A DNA stretch of 64,000 nt from Frigoriglobus tundricola (GTDB lineage: Bacteria; Planctomycetota; Planctomycetia; Gemmatales; Gemmataceae). The stretch covers positions 7,564,001 to 7,628,000 of the forward strand of contig NZ_CP053452.2 of assembly GCF_013128195.2 (NCBI RefSeq), read 5' to 3'. Below the pieces are notes generated by a model, which saw only the letters and a list, made by a program, of their open reading frames with translations, was not told where the DNA came from and did not search any database. This document shows, piece after piece, positions 54,301-62,016 of this stretch (positions are counted from its first letter, which is position 1; each line of letters starts with the position of its first letter). The translations under genes and the position numbers were made by a program.

Positions 54301-54885
54301 GTTTCGCTGGTCGGCATGTTCTTCGTTCTGACACTGCTGTTCCCGTCCGCGCGGATCGTACTCCAGATCCTCAACGCCATCCCGACTGCGTTCGTCGGCG
54401 GCGTGCTGGCGCTGGTGCTGACCGAGCAAACGCTCACAGTGGCGAGCCTCGTCGGCTTCATTTCGCTCGGCGGGATCGCGGTGCGGAACGGCATCTTACT
54501 CGTCACCCACTATGTCCACCTGATGAAGCACGAGGGGGAGGGGTTCACGAAGGAGATGGTGCTGCGCGGCAGCCTGGAGCGGCTGTCGCCGGTGCTGATG
54601 ACGGCGCTGACGGCGGGGATCGGCCTCATCCCGCTCGTGCTCGCGGGGCACCAGCCGGGGCGCGAAATACTGTACCCGGTGGCGACGGTGATCCTCGGCG
54701 GCCTCGTCACCTCGACCTTTTGCGAGTTTCTGATTCACCCGGGCTTGTTCTGGCGCTTCAGCGGGACCGCGGCGGAGCGGCTCGCGCAGCGCGGGGACGA
54801 AGCCGCCGACGGGCTGGACGACCCGGCGGAGCCGCCCGCCCCCCTCGCGGCTCCCGAGGCGGAGGAACGATCTGTCGCCCTGTAG
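51316..54885 (+). CDS. Heavy-metal RND efflux pump (CzcA/CusA-like) with insertion
   Basis: A 1189-residue pump, against ~1040 for typical CzcA. It has the family start ([28 protein letters not shown]) and the [14 protein letters not shown] proton-relay/signature block of TM4 (~512-524). It also has the second-half blocks ([54 protein letters not shown]). About 95 extra residues lie at ~145-243 in the first porter domain, between MGQFLIIGL and [24 protein letters not shown]. It is inner-membrane, proton-driven export of divalent metal; the exact metal is unknown. It lies in an operon with the adaptor and two lipoproteins. Confidence 0.92.
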   Translation: [1189 protein letters not shown]

Positions 54886-54895
54886 AGGATTTCGT

Positions 54896-55708
54896 ATGCG
54901 ATACGCGTTGCTCGTAGTTCCGTTCGTACTGATCGTGGGGTGCGGCACGCGCCCCACGTCACAAAGGGAAACCGCTCCGGTCGGCGCACAACCGGCCGCC
55001 CACGACCACGGTCTGGAAGGGCCGCACAAGGGGGCGCTCGCGGAGTGGGGCGCCCACGACTACCACGCCGAGTTCACGGTCGATCACGCTGCCAAGGAGG
55101 CGACCGTTTACATTCTCGATGGGGACGCGAAGAACGCGAAGCCGATTGCTGCGAAGCAGCTCACTGTGGCACTCGCGGAGCAACCGGCCGTGACCTTCAC
55201 GCTGGTTCCGAAGGCCCAGCCCGGCGACCCGACCGGTACGGCCTCTCGGTTCGTGGGCACGCACGAGTTCCTGGCGACCAAAAAAGCGCTCGCGGGGACG
55301 ATCAGCGCGCAGGTGGACGGCAAACCGTATTCGGGGTCGTTCAAGGAGACCGCCCACGACGATCACGCCGGCGACCACCCCGCGCCCCCCAGTGCGAAGC
55401 CGAGTCAAAAGGAGCAGGAGGTGTTCCTGACGCCCGGCGGCATCTACACCCGGGCGGACATCGAGAAGAACGGGAGCACGGTTCCGTCGGTAAAGTACCG
55501 TGGCGTGTCGTTCGACCACGACGACGACCTGAAGCCCGGCGACAAGGTGTGCCCCGTGACGGTGAACAAGGCGGACGAAAAGTGCAAGTGGTGGGTCAAC
55601 GGGAAGCAGTACCAGTTCTGCTGCGCACCGTGTTTGGAGAAGTTCGTCAAGCAGGCGAAGGAAACGCCGGAGAAGATCAAAGACCCGAGCGAGTACATCA
55701 AGAAGTAG
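54896..55708 (+). CDS. Lipoprotein with duplicated domain and TRASH-like Cys motif
   Basis: A 270-residue lipoprotein (lipobox VLIVGCGT, Cys16). Residues ~30-150 form a domain shared with the next gene (GPHKGALAEWGAHDYHAEFTVDHAAKEATVYILDGDAKNAKPI). The C-terminal ~100 residues carry VCPVTVNKADEKCKWWVNGKQYQFCCAPCLEKF, a Cys pattern like TRASH/YHS metal-sensing domains. His clusters (AAHDHGLEGPH, HDDHAGDH) add potential ligands. The start is 11 bp after the pump stop. The likely role is periplasmic metal binding or delivery to the pump, inferred from context. Confidence 0.8.
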   Translation: MRYALLVVPFVLIVGCGTRPTSQRETAPVGAQPAAHDHGLEGPHKGALAEWGAHDYHAEFTVDHAAKEATVYILDGDAKNAKPIAAKQLTVALAEQPAVTFTLVPKAQPGDPTGTASRFVGTHEFLATKKALAGTISAQVDGKPYSGSFKETAHDDHAGDHPAPPSAKPSQKEQEVFLTPGGIYTRADIEKNGSTVPSVKYRGVSFDHDDDLKPGDKVCPVTVNKADEKCKWWVNGKQYQFCCAPCLEKFVKQAKETPEKIKDPSEYIKK

Positions 55709-55732
55709 AGCGGTGGGCACGAAACCGGCAGC

Positions 55733-55750
55733 CCGGGGTGGAAACCCCGG
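55733..55750 (+). other. Intra-operon hairpin
   Basis: CCGGGGT (55733-55739) and ACCCCGG (55744-55750) close on a GGAA tetraloop between the two paralogous lipoprotein genes. It may set relative expression or protect the upstream mRNA. Confidence 0.45.
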
Positions 55751-55775
55751 CCCCTGTTCTGTTCAAGGAGTGACG

Positions 55776-56252
55776 ATGCGGACGATTTTCGGAACGGTTC
55801 TGGGCGGCGTGGTTGTGTTCGCGGCGCTCGGCTGTAGTCCCAAGCCCGTGAGCGTCGGCCCGCAGCCGAAGGACGAACACGATCACCCCGAGGTCGGCCC
55901 ACACAAGGGGGCGCTCGCCGAGTGGGGCGACCACGACTACCTGCTCGAATTCACTGTTGACCACGACACCAAGGAGGCGACGGTGTACGTACTCGACGGC
56001 AAGGCCAAGGACCCGAAGCCGATTCCGTCGAAGACGCTGACTCTGGGCCTCAAGCAGTCCCCGCCGGTCACGTTCACGCTCGAAGCGAAGTCGCAGGCGA
56101 GCGACCCGTCGGGGCAAGCGTCGCGGTTCGTGGGCAAGCACGACGCACTTGCGGAGAAGAAGGAGTTCGCGGGCACCATCAGCGGCGAGGTGGCGGGTAA
56201 GAAGTTCTCGGGACCGTTCAAGGAAGCGCCCCACGACGACCACAAGCACTGA
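55776..56252 (+). CDS. Lipoprotein paralogous to the preceding gene
   Basis: A 158-residue lipoprotein (lipobox VVFAALGCSP, Cys20). The body repeats the first domain of the upstream lipoprotein almost block for block (GPHKGALAEWGDHDYLLEFTVDHDTKEATVYVLDG; FVGKHDALAEKKEFAGTISGEV) and ends in HDDHKH. It lacks the C-terminal Cys domain. ATG 55776 has AAGGAG 7 bp upstream. It is the last gene of the efflux operon. Its origin by tandem duplication is clear; the function is probably envelope metal handling. Confidence 0.75.
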   Translation: MRTIFGTVLGGVVVFAALGCSPKPVSVGPQPKDEHDHPEVGPHKGALAEWGDHDYLLEFTVDHDTKEATVYVLDGKAKDPKPIPSKTLTLGLKQSPPVTFTLEAKSQASDPSGQASRFVGKHDALAEKKEFAGTISGEVAGKKFSGPFKEAPHDDHKH

Positions 56253-56298
56253 TCCGGCAGAGTCAACCTGCGCCTCTCGCGCAGCACCGGAGGCCGCC

Positions 56299-57135
56299 AT
56301 GAGCGACACCGCGTTGTCAATCGACGGCGTAACGGTTCCGCGCGTTCTGTACGGTACGGCGTGGAAGGAGGCCGAGACGCAGCGCCTCACGGAACTGGCG
56401 CTGCGTCAGGGCTTCCGGGGCATCGACACCGCGAACCAGCGGAAGCACTACTTCGAGGCCGCGGTGGGGCAGGGGATCGCGGCCAGCGGCATGCCCCGCG
56501 CCGAACTCTTTCTGCAAACCAAGTTCACGTTTCGGGGCGGTCAGGACCACCGGCTGCCCTACGACCCGGCCGCGCCGATCGGGGCGCAGGTCGAGCAGTC
56601 GTTCGCGAGTTCGCTCCAGCACCTCGGGACGGACGCCATCGATTCGTATGTCTTGCACGGGCCGAGCACCCGATCCGGCCTCGCGCCGGCCGACTGGGAA
56701 GCGTGGCGGGCGATGGAAGCGCTTCATGCCAGTGGCCGCACGCGACTCCTCGGCGTGAGCAACCTGACACTCGAACAGCTTCAGGAGTTGTGGCGCGGGG
56801 CACGCGTGAAGCCGCGGTTCGTGCAAAACCGCTGCTACGCCGTGCGTGGCTGGGACCGGGCCGTTCGCGCGTTCTGCGCCGCCAATGGGCTGACCTACCA
56901 GGGCTTCTCGCTCCTGACCGGCAACCGCGACGTCCTGGCCCACCGGGAACTCGCGCGGATCGCTTCCCGGCACGGTCGCGATGTGAATCAGGTCGTGTTC
57001 CGATTCGCGCTGGCTATGGGCATGGTCGTTCTGATCGGGACGACCCGCGCCAGCCACATGCGGGCCGATCTCGATACCAGCGGCTTTGATCTGGAGCCGG
57101 ACGAGGTTGCCCGGATCGAACGAATTGCCGGCTGA
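56299..57135 (+). CDS. Aldo/keto reductase
   Basis: A 278-residue (alpha/beta)8 reductase. The catalytic tetrad is visible: Asp in RGIDTANQRKH, Tyr in KHYFEAAVG, Lys in LFLQTKFTF and His in DSYVLHGPS. LLGVSNLTLEQLQEL and QNRCYAVRGWDRAVRAFC match later family blocks, and VVLIGTTRASHMRADL is the NADPH-binding region. ATG 56299 has CGGAGG upstream. It is cytoplasmic and the substrate cannot be told. It follows the efflux operon by 46 bp but is functionally unrelated to it. Confidence 0.87.
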   Translation: MSDTALSIDGVTVPRVLYGTAWKEAETQRLTELALRQGFRGIDTANQRKHYFEAAVGQGIAASGMPRAELFLQTKFTFRGGQDHRLPYDPAAPIGAQVEQSFASSLQHLGTDAIDSYVLHGPSTRSGLAPADWEAWRAMEALHASGRTRLLGVSNLTLEQLQELWRGARVKPRFVQNRCYAVRGWDRAVRAFCAANGLTYQGFSLLTGNRDVLAHRELARIASRHGRDVNQVVFRFALAMGMVVLIGTTRASHMRADLDTSGFDLEPDEVARIERIAG

Positions 57136-57278
57136 GCGCTTTCGTTCTACGGTCGATCAGACCCGAATTCGTAACTTCAAATTACAGAAGAGCGTAAAAC
57201 CGAAGTCGGCTCGGCCGTCCCACAGACGGCGGAGAGGACCGTTGCTTCACGCCGCACGTGATTCAGGAGACGTTCACG

Positions 57279-58238
57279 ATGTTCCCCTCCCGCCTCGTGG
57301 CGCTGCTGCTCCCGTTCGTTCTCGTTGCGGCGCTCGTCTCCGCCGCGCCGAGTGCGGCCGACGACCCGCCCGCGGGGTGGAAACTCACCTGGAGCGACGA
57401 GTTCGACGGAAAAGACATCGACCGCACGAAGTGGGACTTTGACCTCGGCAACGGCTTCTTCAACTACGACGCGAACCAGTGGATCAGCGGGTGGGGCAAC
57501 GACGAGCTGCAATACTACACGCGCGAGCCCGAGAACGCGTTCGTGAAGGACGGGATGCTCCACATCCGGGCCGTCAAGGAGTCCCGCGACGGGTGCGGGT
57601 ACACGTCGGCGAAGCTGAAATCGAAGAAGCGCGACGGCACCGTGCTGTTCGCGCAAAAGTACGGCCGGTTCGAGTTCCGCGCGCAGATGCCGACGGGCAA
57701 GGGCGTGTGGCCGGCGCTGTGGATGCTCCCGGCCGACGACAAGTACGGCACCTGGGCCGCGTCCGGCGAGATCGACGTGCTGGAAGCGAAGGGGCACGAG
57801 CCGAACAAGATCCTCGGCACGATCCACTTCGGCGGCAAGTGGCCCTCGAACACAGAAGCGAGCAAGACCTACGACTTCCCCGCGAAGGGCACCATCGCCG
57901 ACTTCCACGTGTACGCCGTGGAATGGGAGCCGGGCGCGATCCGGTGGCTCGTGGACGATAAGGTGTTCGCCACACAATCATTCTGGTGGAGCAGCCGCAG
58001 GGCCGACGGCGCGAAGCCGACGAAGGACGCGGACCTGAACCCGTGGCCCGCCCCGTTCGACCAGCCGTTCTACCTCATCATGAACGTTGCGGTCGGCGGC
58101 AAGTTCCCCGGCAAGCCGGAGAAGACGACCGCGTTCCCGGTCGAGATGGTGGTCGATTACGTCCGGGCATACGAGAAGGTCGGCGGGTACGGGAACGTTA
58201 AGCCGCGCGGGACCGGGAAACTGCCGTTCGAGAAGTAA
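57279..58238 (+). CDS. Exported GH16 beta-glucanase-like hydrolase
   Basis: A 319-residue glycoside hydrolase. The signal peptide is ALLLPFVLVAALVSAAPSAA. The GH16 catalytic motif is GEIDVLEAKG, with nucleophile Glu164, Asp166 and acid/base Glu169. Supporting blocks are LTWSDEFDG, YGRFEFRAQMPTGKGVWPALWMLP and NDELQYYTREPENAFVKDGML. The domain fills the whole protein. Family members hydrolyse laminarin, lichenan or related beta-glucans, and laminarinase-like activity is most likely. ATG 57279 is preferred; GTG 57258 adds 7 residues. Confidence 0.9.
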   Translation: MFPSRLVALLLPFVLVAALVSAAPSAADDPPAGWKLTWSDEFDGKDIDRTKWDFDLGNGFFNYDANQWISGWGNDELQYYTREPENAFVKDGMLHIRAVKESRDGCGYTSAKLKSKKRDGTVLFAQKYGRFEFRAQMPTGKGVWPALWMLPADDKYGTWAASGEIDVLEAKGHEPNKILGTIHFGGKWPSNTEASKTYDFPAKGTIADFHVYAVEWEPGAIRWLVDDKVFATQSFWWSSRRADGAKPTKDADLNPWPAPFDQPFYLIMNVAVGGKFPGKPEKTTAFPVEMVVDYVRAYEKVGGYGNVKPRGTGKLPFEK

Positions 58239-58254
58239 CCCCGCGGAGCGGCGC

Positions 58255-58566
58255 GTGGACGTCACGTTGGTGTGGGTGATCGTCGTCGCGGCACTGGTGA
58301 TCTGGTTCGTCGCGAAACCGGACGCGGTGTTCGTCGTGCGCGTGCGCGCTGGTCACGCGGAGGCCACGGCTGGCACCGTCACGACCGCGTTTTGTGCGGC
58401 GGTCGTGGACGTGTGCCAGGAGTTCGGCGTGCGGGCCGGGCAGGTACGCGGCGTGGCCCGCGGCCGGCGCATCGCGCTGCGGTTCTCCACCCATTTCCCG
58501 CCCGCGGCCCAACAACGGCTGCGCAACTGGTGGGCCGTGTACGGTTGGTCCGCACCCCGCCGCTGA
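58255..58566 (+). CDS. DUF3634-like small membrane protein
   Basis: A 103-residue protein from GTG 58255, preceded by GCGGAG. One N-terminal transmembrane helix (VTLVWVIVVAALVIWFVA) is followed by a small soluble domain (VFVVRVRAGHAEATAGTVTTAFCAAVVDVCQEFGVRAGQVRGVARGRRIALRFSTHFPPAAQQRLRNWW). The pattern of a membrane helix, then a short strand, helix and Arg/Phe block ending in QQRLRN, fits DUF3634 proteins. The function is unknown. It starts 17 bp after the GH16 stop, so the two are probably co-transcribed. Confidence 0.7.
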   Translation: MDVTLVWVIVVAALVIWFVAKPDAVFVVRVRAGHAEATAGTVTTAFCAAVVDVCQEFGVRAGQVRGVARGRRIALRFSTHFPPAAQQRLRNWWAVYGWSAPRR

Positions 58567-58774
58567 CTTGAGCAACGGGAACCAGTCGCGGCGGGTGTGA
58601 AAATGACCGCCCCGGTTCGTCTAGTCAATAACCACACCGTTGGCGCGCGTTTCGCAACGCGTGCTTTCCTCTCTGCGGTGTAACGCAAGCGGAACCCTCT
58701 TCGTTCGGGTCTCACCGGGGCCGGTCGTCCCCGGCGGGATCGTCACGTACCCAGGGCATTCTCGAGGTCCAGCG

Positions 58775-59950
58775 ATGCCATTCCCGAGCGCGAACGCGGA
58801 CAAATCCCGGCGACAGTTCCTGGCGACGGCCGCGGCCGGTGCGGCGGGGCTGTGGGCACGTCCCGCTTTCGGTCAGCAGAACAAAGCCGGCGGAAAATCC
58901 AGGTTGGACGCGGCCGTTAGCCGCGGGCTCGAATGGCTCAAGAAGGGACAGGCACGGGACGGCCACTGGGACGTGGGCGGCGGCCGGTATTCGGTCGCGA
59001 TGACCGCTCTGGCGGGCATGTGCTTCCTGATGGAGGGGAGCACGCTCCGGGAAGGTAAGTACACCGACCAGGTGAAGAAGGCCGTGGACTGGCTGACGGC
59101 GCCGGCCCACCAGAAACCGAACGGCGCGATCGCGGACAGCAGCGCGCCCGGTGAACTGGACAGCTACATGCACGGTCACGGGTACGCGACGATGTTCCTC
59201 GCCAGTGCGTACGGCGAAGCGGAGGGGAACGAGGAACAGCGGAAGCTCGAAAGGGCGGTGACCAGGGCCGTCGATTTCACCGCGAAAGCGCAGACGCGGA
59301 AGAAGCACCCGCTGGCGGGGGGCGGGGCGGTTGAGGTCGGCGGTTGGGGCTACGTCAGCGCGGCCGACCGGGATTTCGACGAGGGCTCGGTCACGGCAAC
59401 GCAGCTCCAGGCGCTGCGCGCGGCCCGGAACGCGGCCATACCGGTTCCGAAGGAGACCATCGCTTTGGCGGTCGCGTACCTCGAGGCCTGCACGACACCA
59501 CAGGGGGGCATCATCTACAGTTACACGCTCTCCGGCGGGCGGGCGGTCAACGGCGAGGAGCGACCGGCGCTCACCGCCGCGGCCGTCTGCTGTGGGTTCA
59601 GTGCCGGCGATTACAGCGGCACGCTGCCGAAAAAGTGGATCAAGTTCTGCAAGGACCGCGTCCCGGTCGCCGCCGGACGGGTGCCGCACGACGAGTACAC
59701 GAACTATTATTTTGCGCAGTTCCTGTACGGGCTGGGCGACGACCGGTACGCGCGGATGTTCCCAACGGAGGCGAAAGACTCCGCCCTGACCTGGAGCAAG
59801 TACCGTAGCGCGATGTTCCCCTACCTTCTGGAACAGCAGACTCCGGACGGCTCGTGGACGAGCGGGTACATCGGGGCCGTGTTCGCAACGGCCGTGAACC
59901 TCACGATCCTCCAGTTGGAAAAGGACCAACTGCCGATCTACCAGTGCTGA
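58775..59950 (+). CDS. Tat-exported terpene-cyclase/prenyltransferase-like toroid protein
   Basis: A 391-residue protein. Its Tat signal is SRRQFLATAAAGAAGLWA. The rest is an alpha/alpha toroid of squalene-cyclase/prenyltransferase type with QW-like repeats: AVSRGLEWLKKGQARDGHWDVGGGRYSVAMTALAG; GWGYVSAADRDFDEGSVTATQLQALRAARNA; LLEQQTPDGSWTSGYIGAVFATAVNLTIL. The DxDD cyclase motif is not seen, so catalysis as a terpene cyclase is unlikely, and export also argues against it. These exported toroids are common in planctomycetes with unknown function. ATG 58775 has GAGG upstream. Confidence 0.8.
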   Translation: MPFPSANADKSRRQFLATAAAGAAGLWARPAFGQQNKAGGKSRLDAAVSRGLEWLKKGQARDGHWDVGGGRYSVAMTALAGMCFLMEGSTLREGKYTDQVKKAVDWLTAPAHQKPNGAIADSSAPGELDSYMHGHGYATMFLASAYGEAEGNEEQRKLERAVTRAVDFTAKAQTRKKHPLAGGGAVEVGGWGYVSAADRDFDEGSVTATQLQALRAARNAAIPVPKETIALAVAYLEACTTPQGGIIYSYTLSGGRAVNGEERPALTAAAVCCGFSAGDYSGTLPKKWIKFCKDRVPVAAGRVPHDEYTNYYFAQFLYGLGDDRYARMFPTEAKDSALTWSKYRSAMFPYLLEQQTPDGSWTSGYIGAVFATAVNLTILQLEKDQLPIYQC

Positions 59951-60477
59951 GGGCGAGCGGAAGAACCTGACCCCCGGCCCCCTTCCCTCTTGGGTAAGGG
60001 GGAGAAAGAGGAGCCATTCGTTTCAAACGGATGGGGCGGAATTTGAGGGACGGTGATTTCGCAGCCGGTCCCGGTCTTTCCGATCACAGCGTTCATCTCA
60101 AGTTTGACAAGTCTGATTGCGGTCGAGTCATTCGTGCGTCTTGTGCGCCACATCTCCTCCGGCACAAAACTCCCAAACGATTTTGGACCGGTTTCTGATG
60201 GCCCGCAGTGAAGCGGTGGGGAGCGTCGTATCCGGGTTTTGAGCCCTGGAGGGCTCAATCCCCTCACCGTGTGACTCTTAACGGTTTTCAATCGTCGCAG
60301 CGCGTTTGCTCCAATCGATATCGGGTCGATCGGAAACGTATCGCCTGTTCTCGTCGATAGTTCGAGATCTTGCACGCGGACTTAACACGGACTTCATCGT
60401 GGAAACGGGCCAAAACAAGGAAAATTGCGACCGGTAACGGGCTTTATTGGGTGAATCGCCCAAACGAGAGGCAGGTC
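59951..60477 (+). other. Intergenic region with terminator, no gene seen
   Basis: 527 bp lie between the toroid gene and the second sigma-fusion gene. The hairpin at 59978-60002 is at its left. The rest is less GC-rich and presumably contains the sigma gene promoter, but no clear -35/-10 pair stands out. GAGAGGCAGG just before 60478 may serve as ribosome binding site. Confidence 0.4.
59978..60002 (+). terminator. Terminator-like hairpin
   Basis: CCCCCTTCCC (59978-59987) pairs with GGG-T-AAGGGGG (59992-60002), 10 bp with one bulged T and a TCTT loop, 28 bp after the toroid stop. It is purine-rich downstream, with no U-tract. Confidence 0.5.
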
Positions 60478-62016
60478 ATGTTCGCCGATCCCACGCCGGT
60501 CGAGCGCCCGGACGCGCCAAACGCACCAAACGGGCTGAACGAGTTCCTGCGCCAGGTCGTTGCCACTTTCCGGAACGAGAACCGGAGCGACGCCGAACTG
60601 CTCGCCCTGTTCGCGACAACGAACGACCAGGACGCGTTCCGCGCACTGGTGGGCCGACACGGTCGATCGGTCTGGGCCGCGTGCCTGGCGGTGGCCGGGG
60701 ACGGTCACGACGCCGAGGACGCGTTCCAGGCCGTGTTCGTCGCGCTGGCCCGCAGGGCGGCCGCGGTGGACGCCAAAAAGGGGATCGGCCCCTGGCTCCG
60801 CGCCGTGGCCCGTCGGGCCGCCCTCAAGGTCCGGCGCGATTCCCACGTCCACCGGCTCCGCGCCCGGGCCGCGGCCGACGTGCCGGCGGAAAGCCGCGAA
60901 CCCGACGAGAGTCACGCCTGGGTGTTGACGGCCGAGGAGCTGGAGCACCTGCCCCGGCGCCTGCGCGAGCCCCTCGTCATGTACCACCTGGAGGGGCGGA
61001 CGTTCGCCCAGGTGGCCGAACTGTTGGGCTGCTCGGTGACCGAGACCTACCGCCGGGTCGAGCGCGGGTTGGAGCGGCTCCGCACCCGGCTCTCGGCACG
61101 CGGGGTGGCACTGACCACGGGGATGCTGGCCGCGATCCCGGCCGGGCTCGTGGTGAACACAGCGAGTGCCGCCGCCGGGCTGACCCGCGGGGGCGCTGCT
61201 GCGCCGCGGGTGGCGACGCTGGCGGAAGCGATCCTGGCGCCGCGGTTCCCGAGTTGGCCCGTGGCGGTTGGGGCCGCGCTGCTCATGGCGGGAGGAACGG
61301 CCCTGGCGCTGGTCGTCTATCCGGCTCCCCCGCAACTCCCCATCGCGGGCGCGGGCCCGGAGCTCTCGGAGAATGTGCGTCCCGCTGAAACCGTGAAGGG
61401 GGCGGCCCGGCCGACGGCCGCGCTGACCGGGCGAGTGACCGACGCCGCGGGCCGCCCGGTGCCCGGCGCCGACGTGTTGGCCCTGGTCCGTCGGCCGTGG
61501 CTGCCGGGCGACCGGGGGCTGCGCGACGACGTGGTCGCCCGCGCGAGGACCGACGCCGCGGGCCGGTACGTGCTGGTGGTTCCGGCGGACTTCCCGACCC
61601 ACTACCCCGAGCGGGCGGTCACGCTCCTGGTCACCGGGCCGGGGCTCCCGCCGACCACCAAACTCGCCCGGCTCGCCGCGGGCGGGCACGGCGGACGTGG
61701 GCGTTTCGGCGGGGCGCACGGTCCGCGGGGTTCTCGTCGCCCCGGACGGGAAGCCGGGGGCCGGTGTCCGGGTGGGTGTGGTCCGGTTGGGGAGCCGCAG
61801 CGGCCGAGCCGGTGCAGGGCGCCGCCCGCGCCGCCCCCACGGGGTGGCCGGCCGAGGTCACCACCGACGCGGGCGGCGGGTTCGCGCTCGCGGGACTGCC
61901 GTCGGGCGAGGACGTGTGGCTCGAAGTGTTCGACGAGCGGTTCGCACAGGCCACCGTTCGGGTGGCGGCGAACGAGCCGGACCCGGTGCGGATCGCTCTG
62001 GCCCCGCCGCGCGTGA
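60478..62016 (+). CDS. ECF sigma factor fusion, frameshifted after ~residue 404
   Basis: Region 2 lies at ~35-105 (DQDAFRALVGRHGRSVWAACLAV, DAEDAFQAVFVALARRAAAV) and region 4 at ~145-205 (LPRRLREPLVMYHLEGRTFAQVAELLGCSVTETYRRVERGLERLR). A membrane helix follows (WPVAVGAALLMAGGTALALVVY, ~260-282), then a carboxypeptidase-regulatory-like domain (ALTGRVTDAAGRPVPGADVLALV). After about 61690 the frame turns into Arg/Pro/Gly-rich nonsense and ends at 62016, while the family-like sequence continues first in frame +1 and then in frame +2. The native protein would be ~950 residues. The start is ATG 60478. The topology resembles the sigma/WD40 fusion at 1.2-5.3 kb. Confidence 0.75.
   Translation: MFADPTPVERPDAPNAPNGLNEFLRQVVATFRNENRSDAELLALFATTNDQDAFRALVGRHGRSVWAACLAVAGDGHDAEDAFQAVFVALARRAAAVDAKKGIGPWLRAVARRAALKVRRDSHVHRLRARAAADVPAESREPDESHAWVLTAEELEHLPRRLREPLVMYHLEGRTFAQVAELLGCSVTETYRRVERGLERLRTRLSARGVALTTGMLAAIPAGLVVNTASAAAGLTRGGAAAPRVATLAEAILAPRFPSWPVAVGAALLMAGGTALALVVYPAPPQLPIAGAGPELSENVRPAETVKGAARPTAALTGRVTDAAGRPVPGADVLALVRRPWLPGDRGLRDDVVARARTDAAGRYVLVVPADFPTHYPERAVTLLVTGPGLPPTTKLARLAAGGHGGRGRFGGAHGPRGSRRPGREAGGRCPGGCGPVGEPQRPSRCRAPPAPPPRGGRPRSPPTRAAGSRSRDCRRARTCGSKCSTSGSHRPPFGWRRTSRTRCGSLWPRRA

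Noticed and set aside
58775-59950. Functional squalene-hopene cyclase
   Set aside because: The fold fits, but the DxDD acid motif is not seen, the protein is shorter than true cyclases (~630-720 residues) and it carries a Tat export signal.
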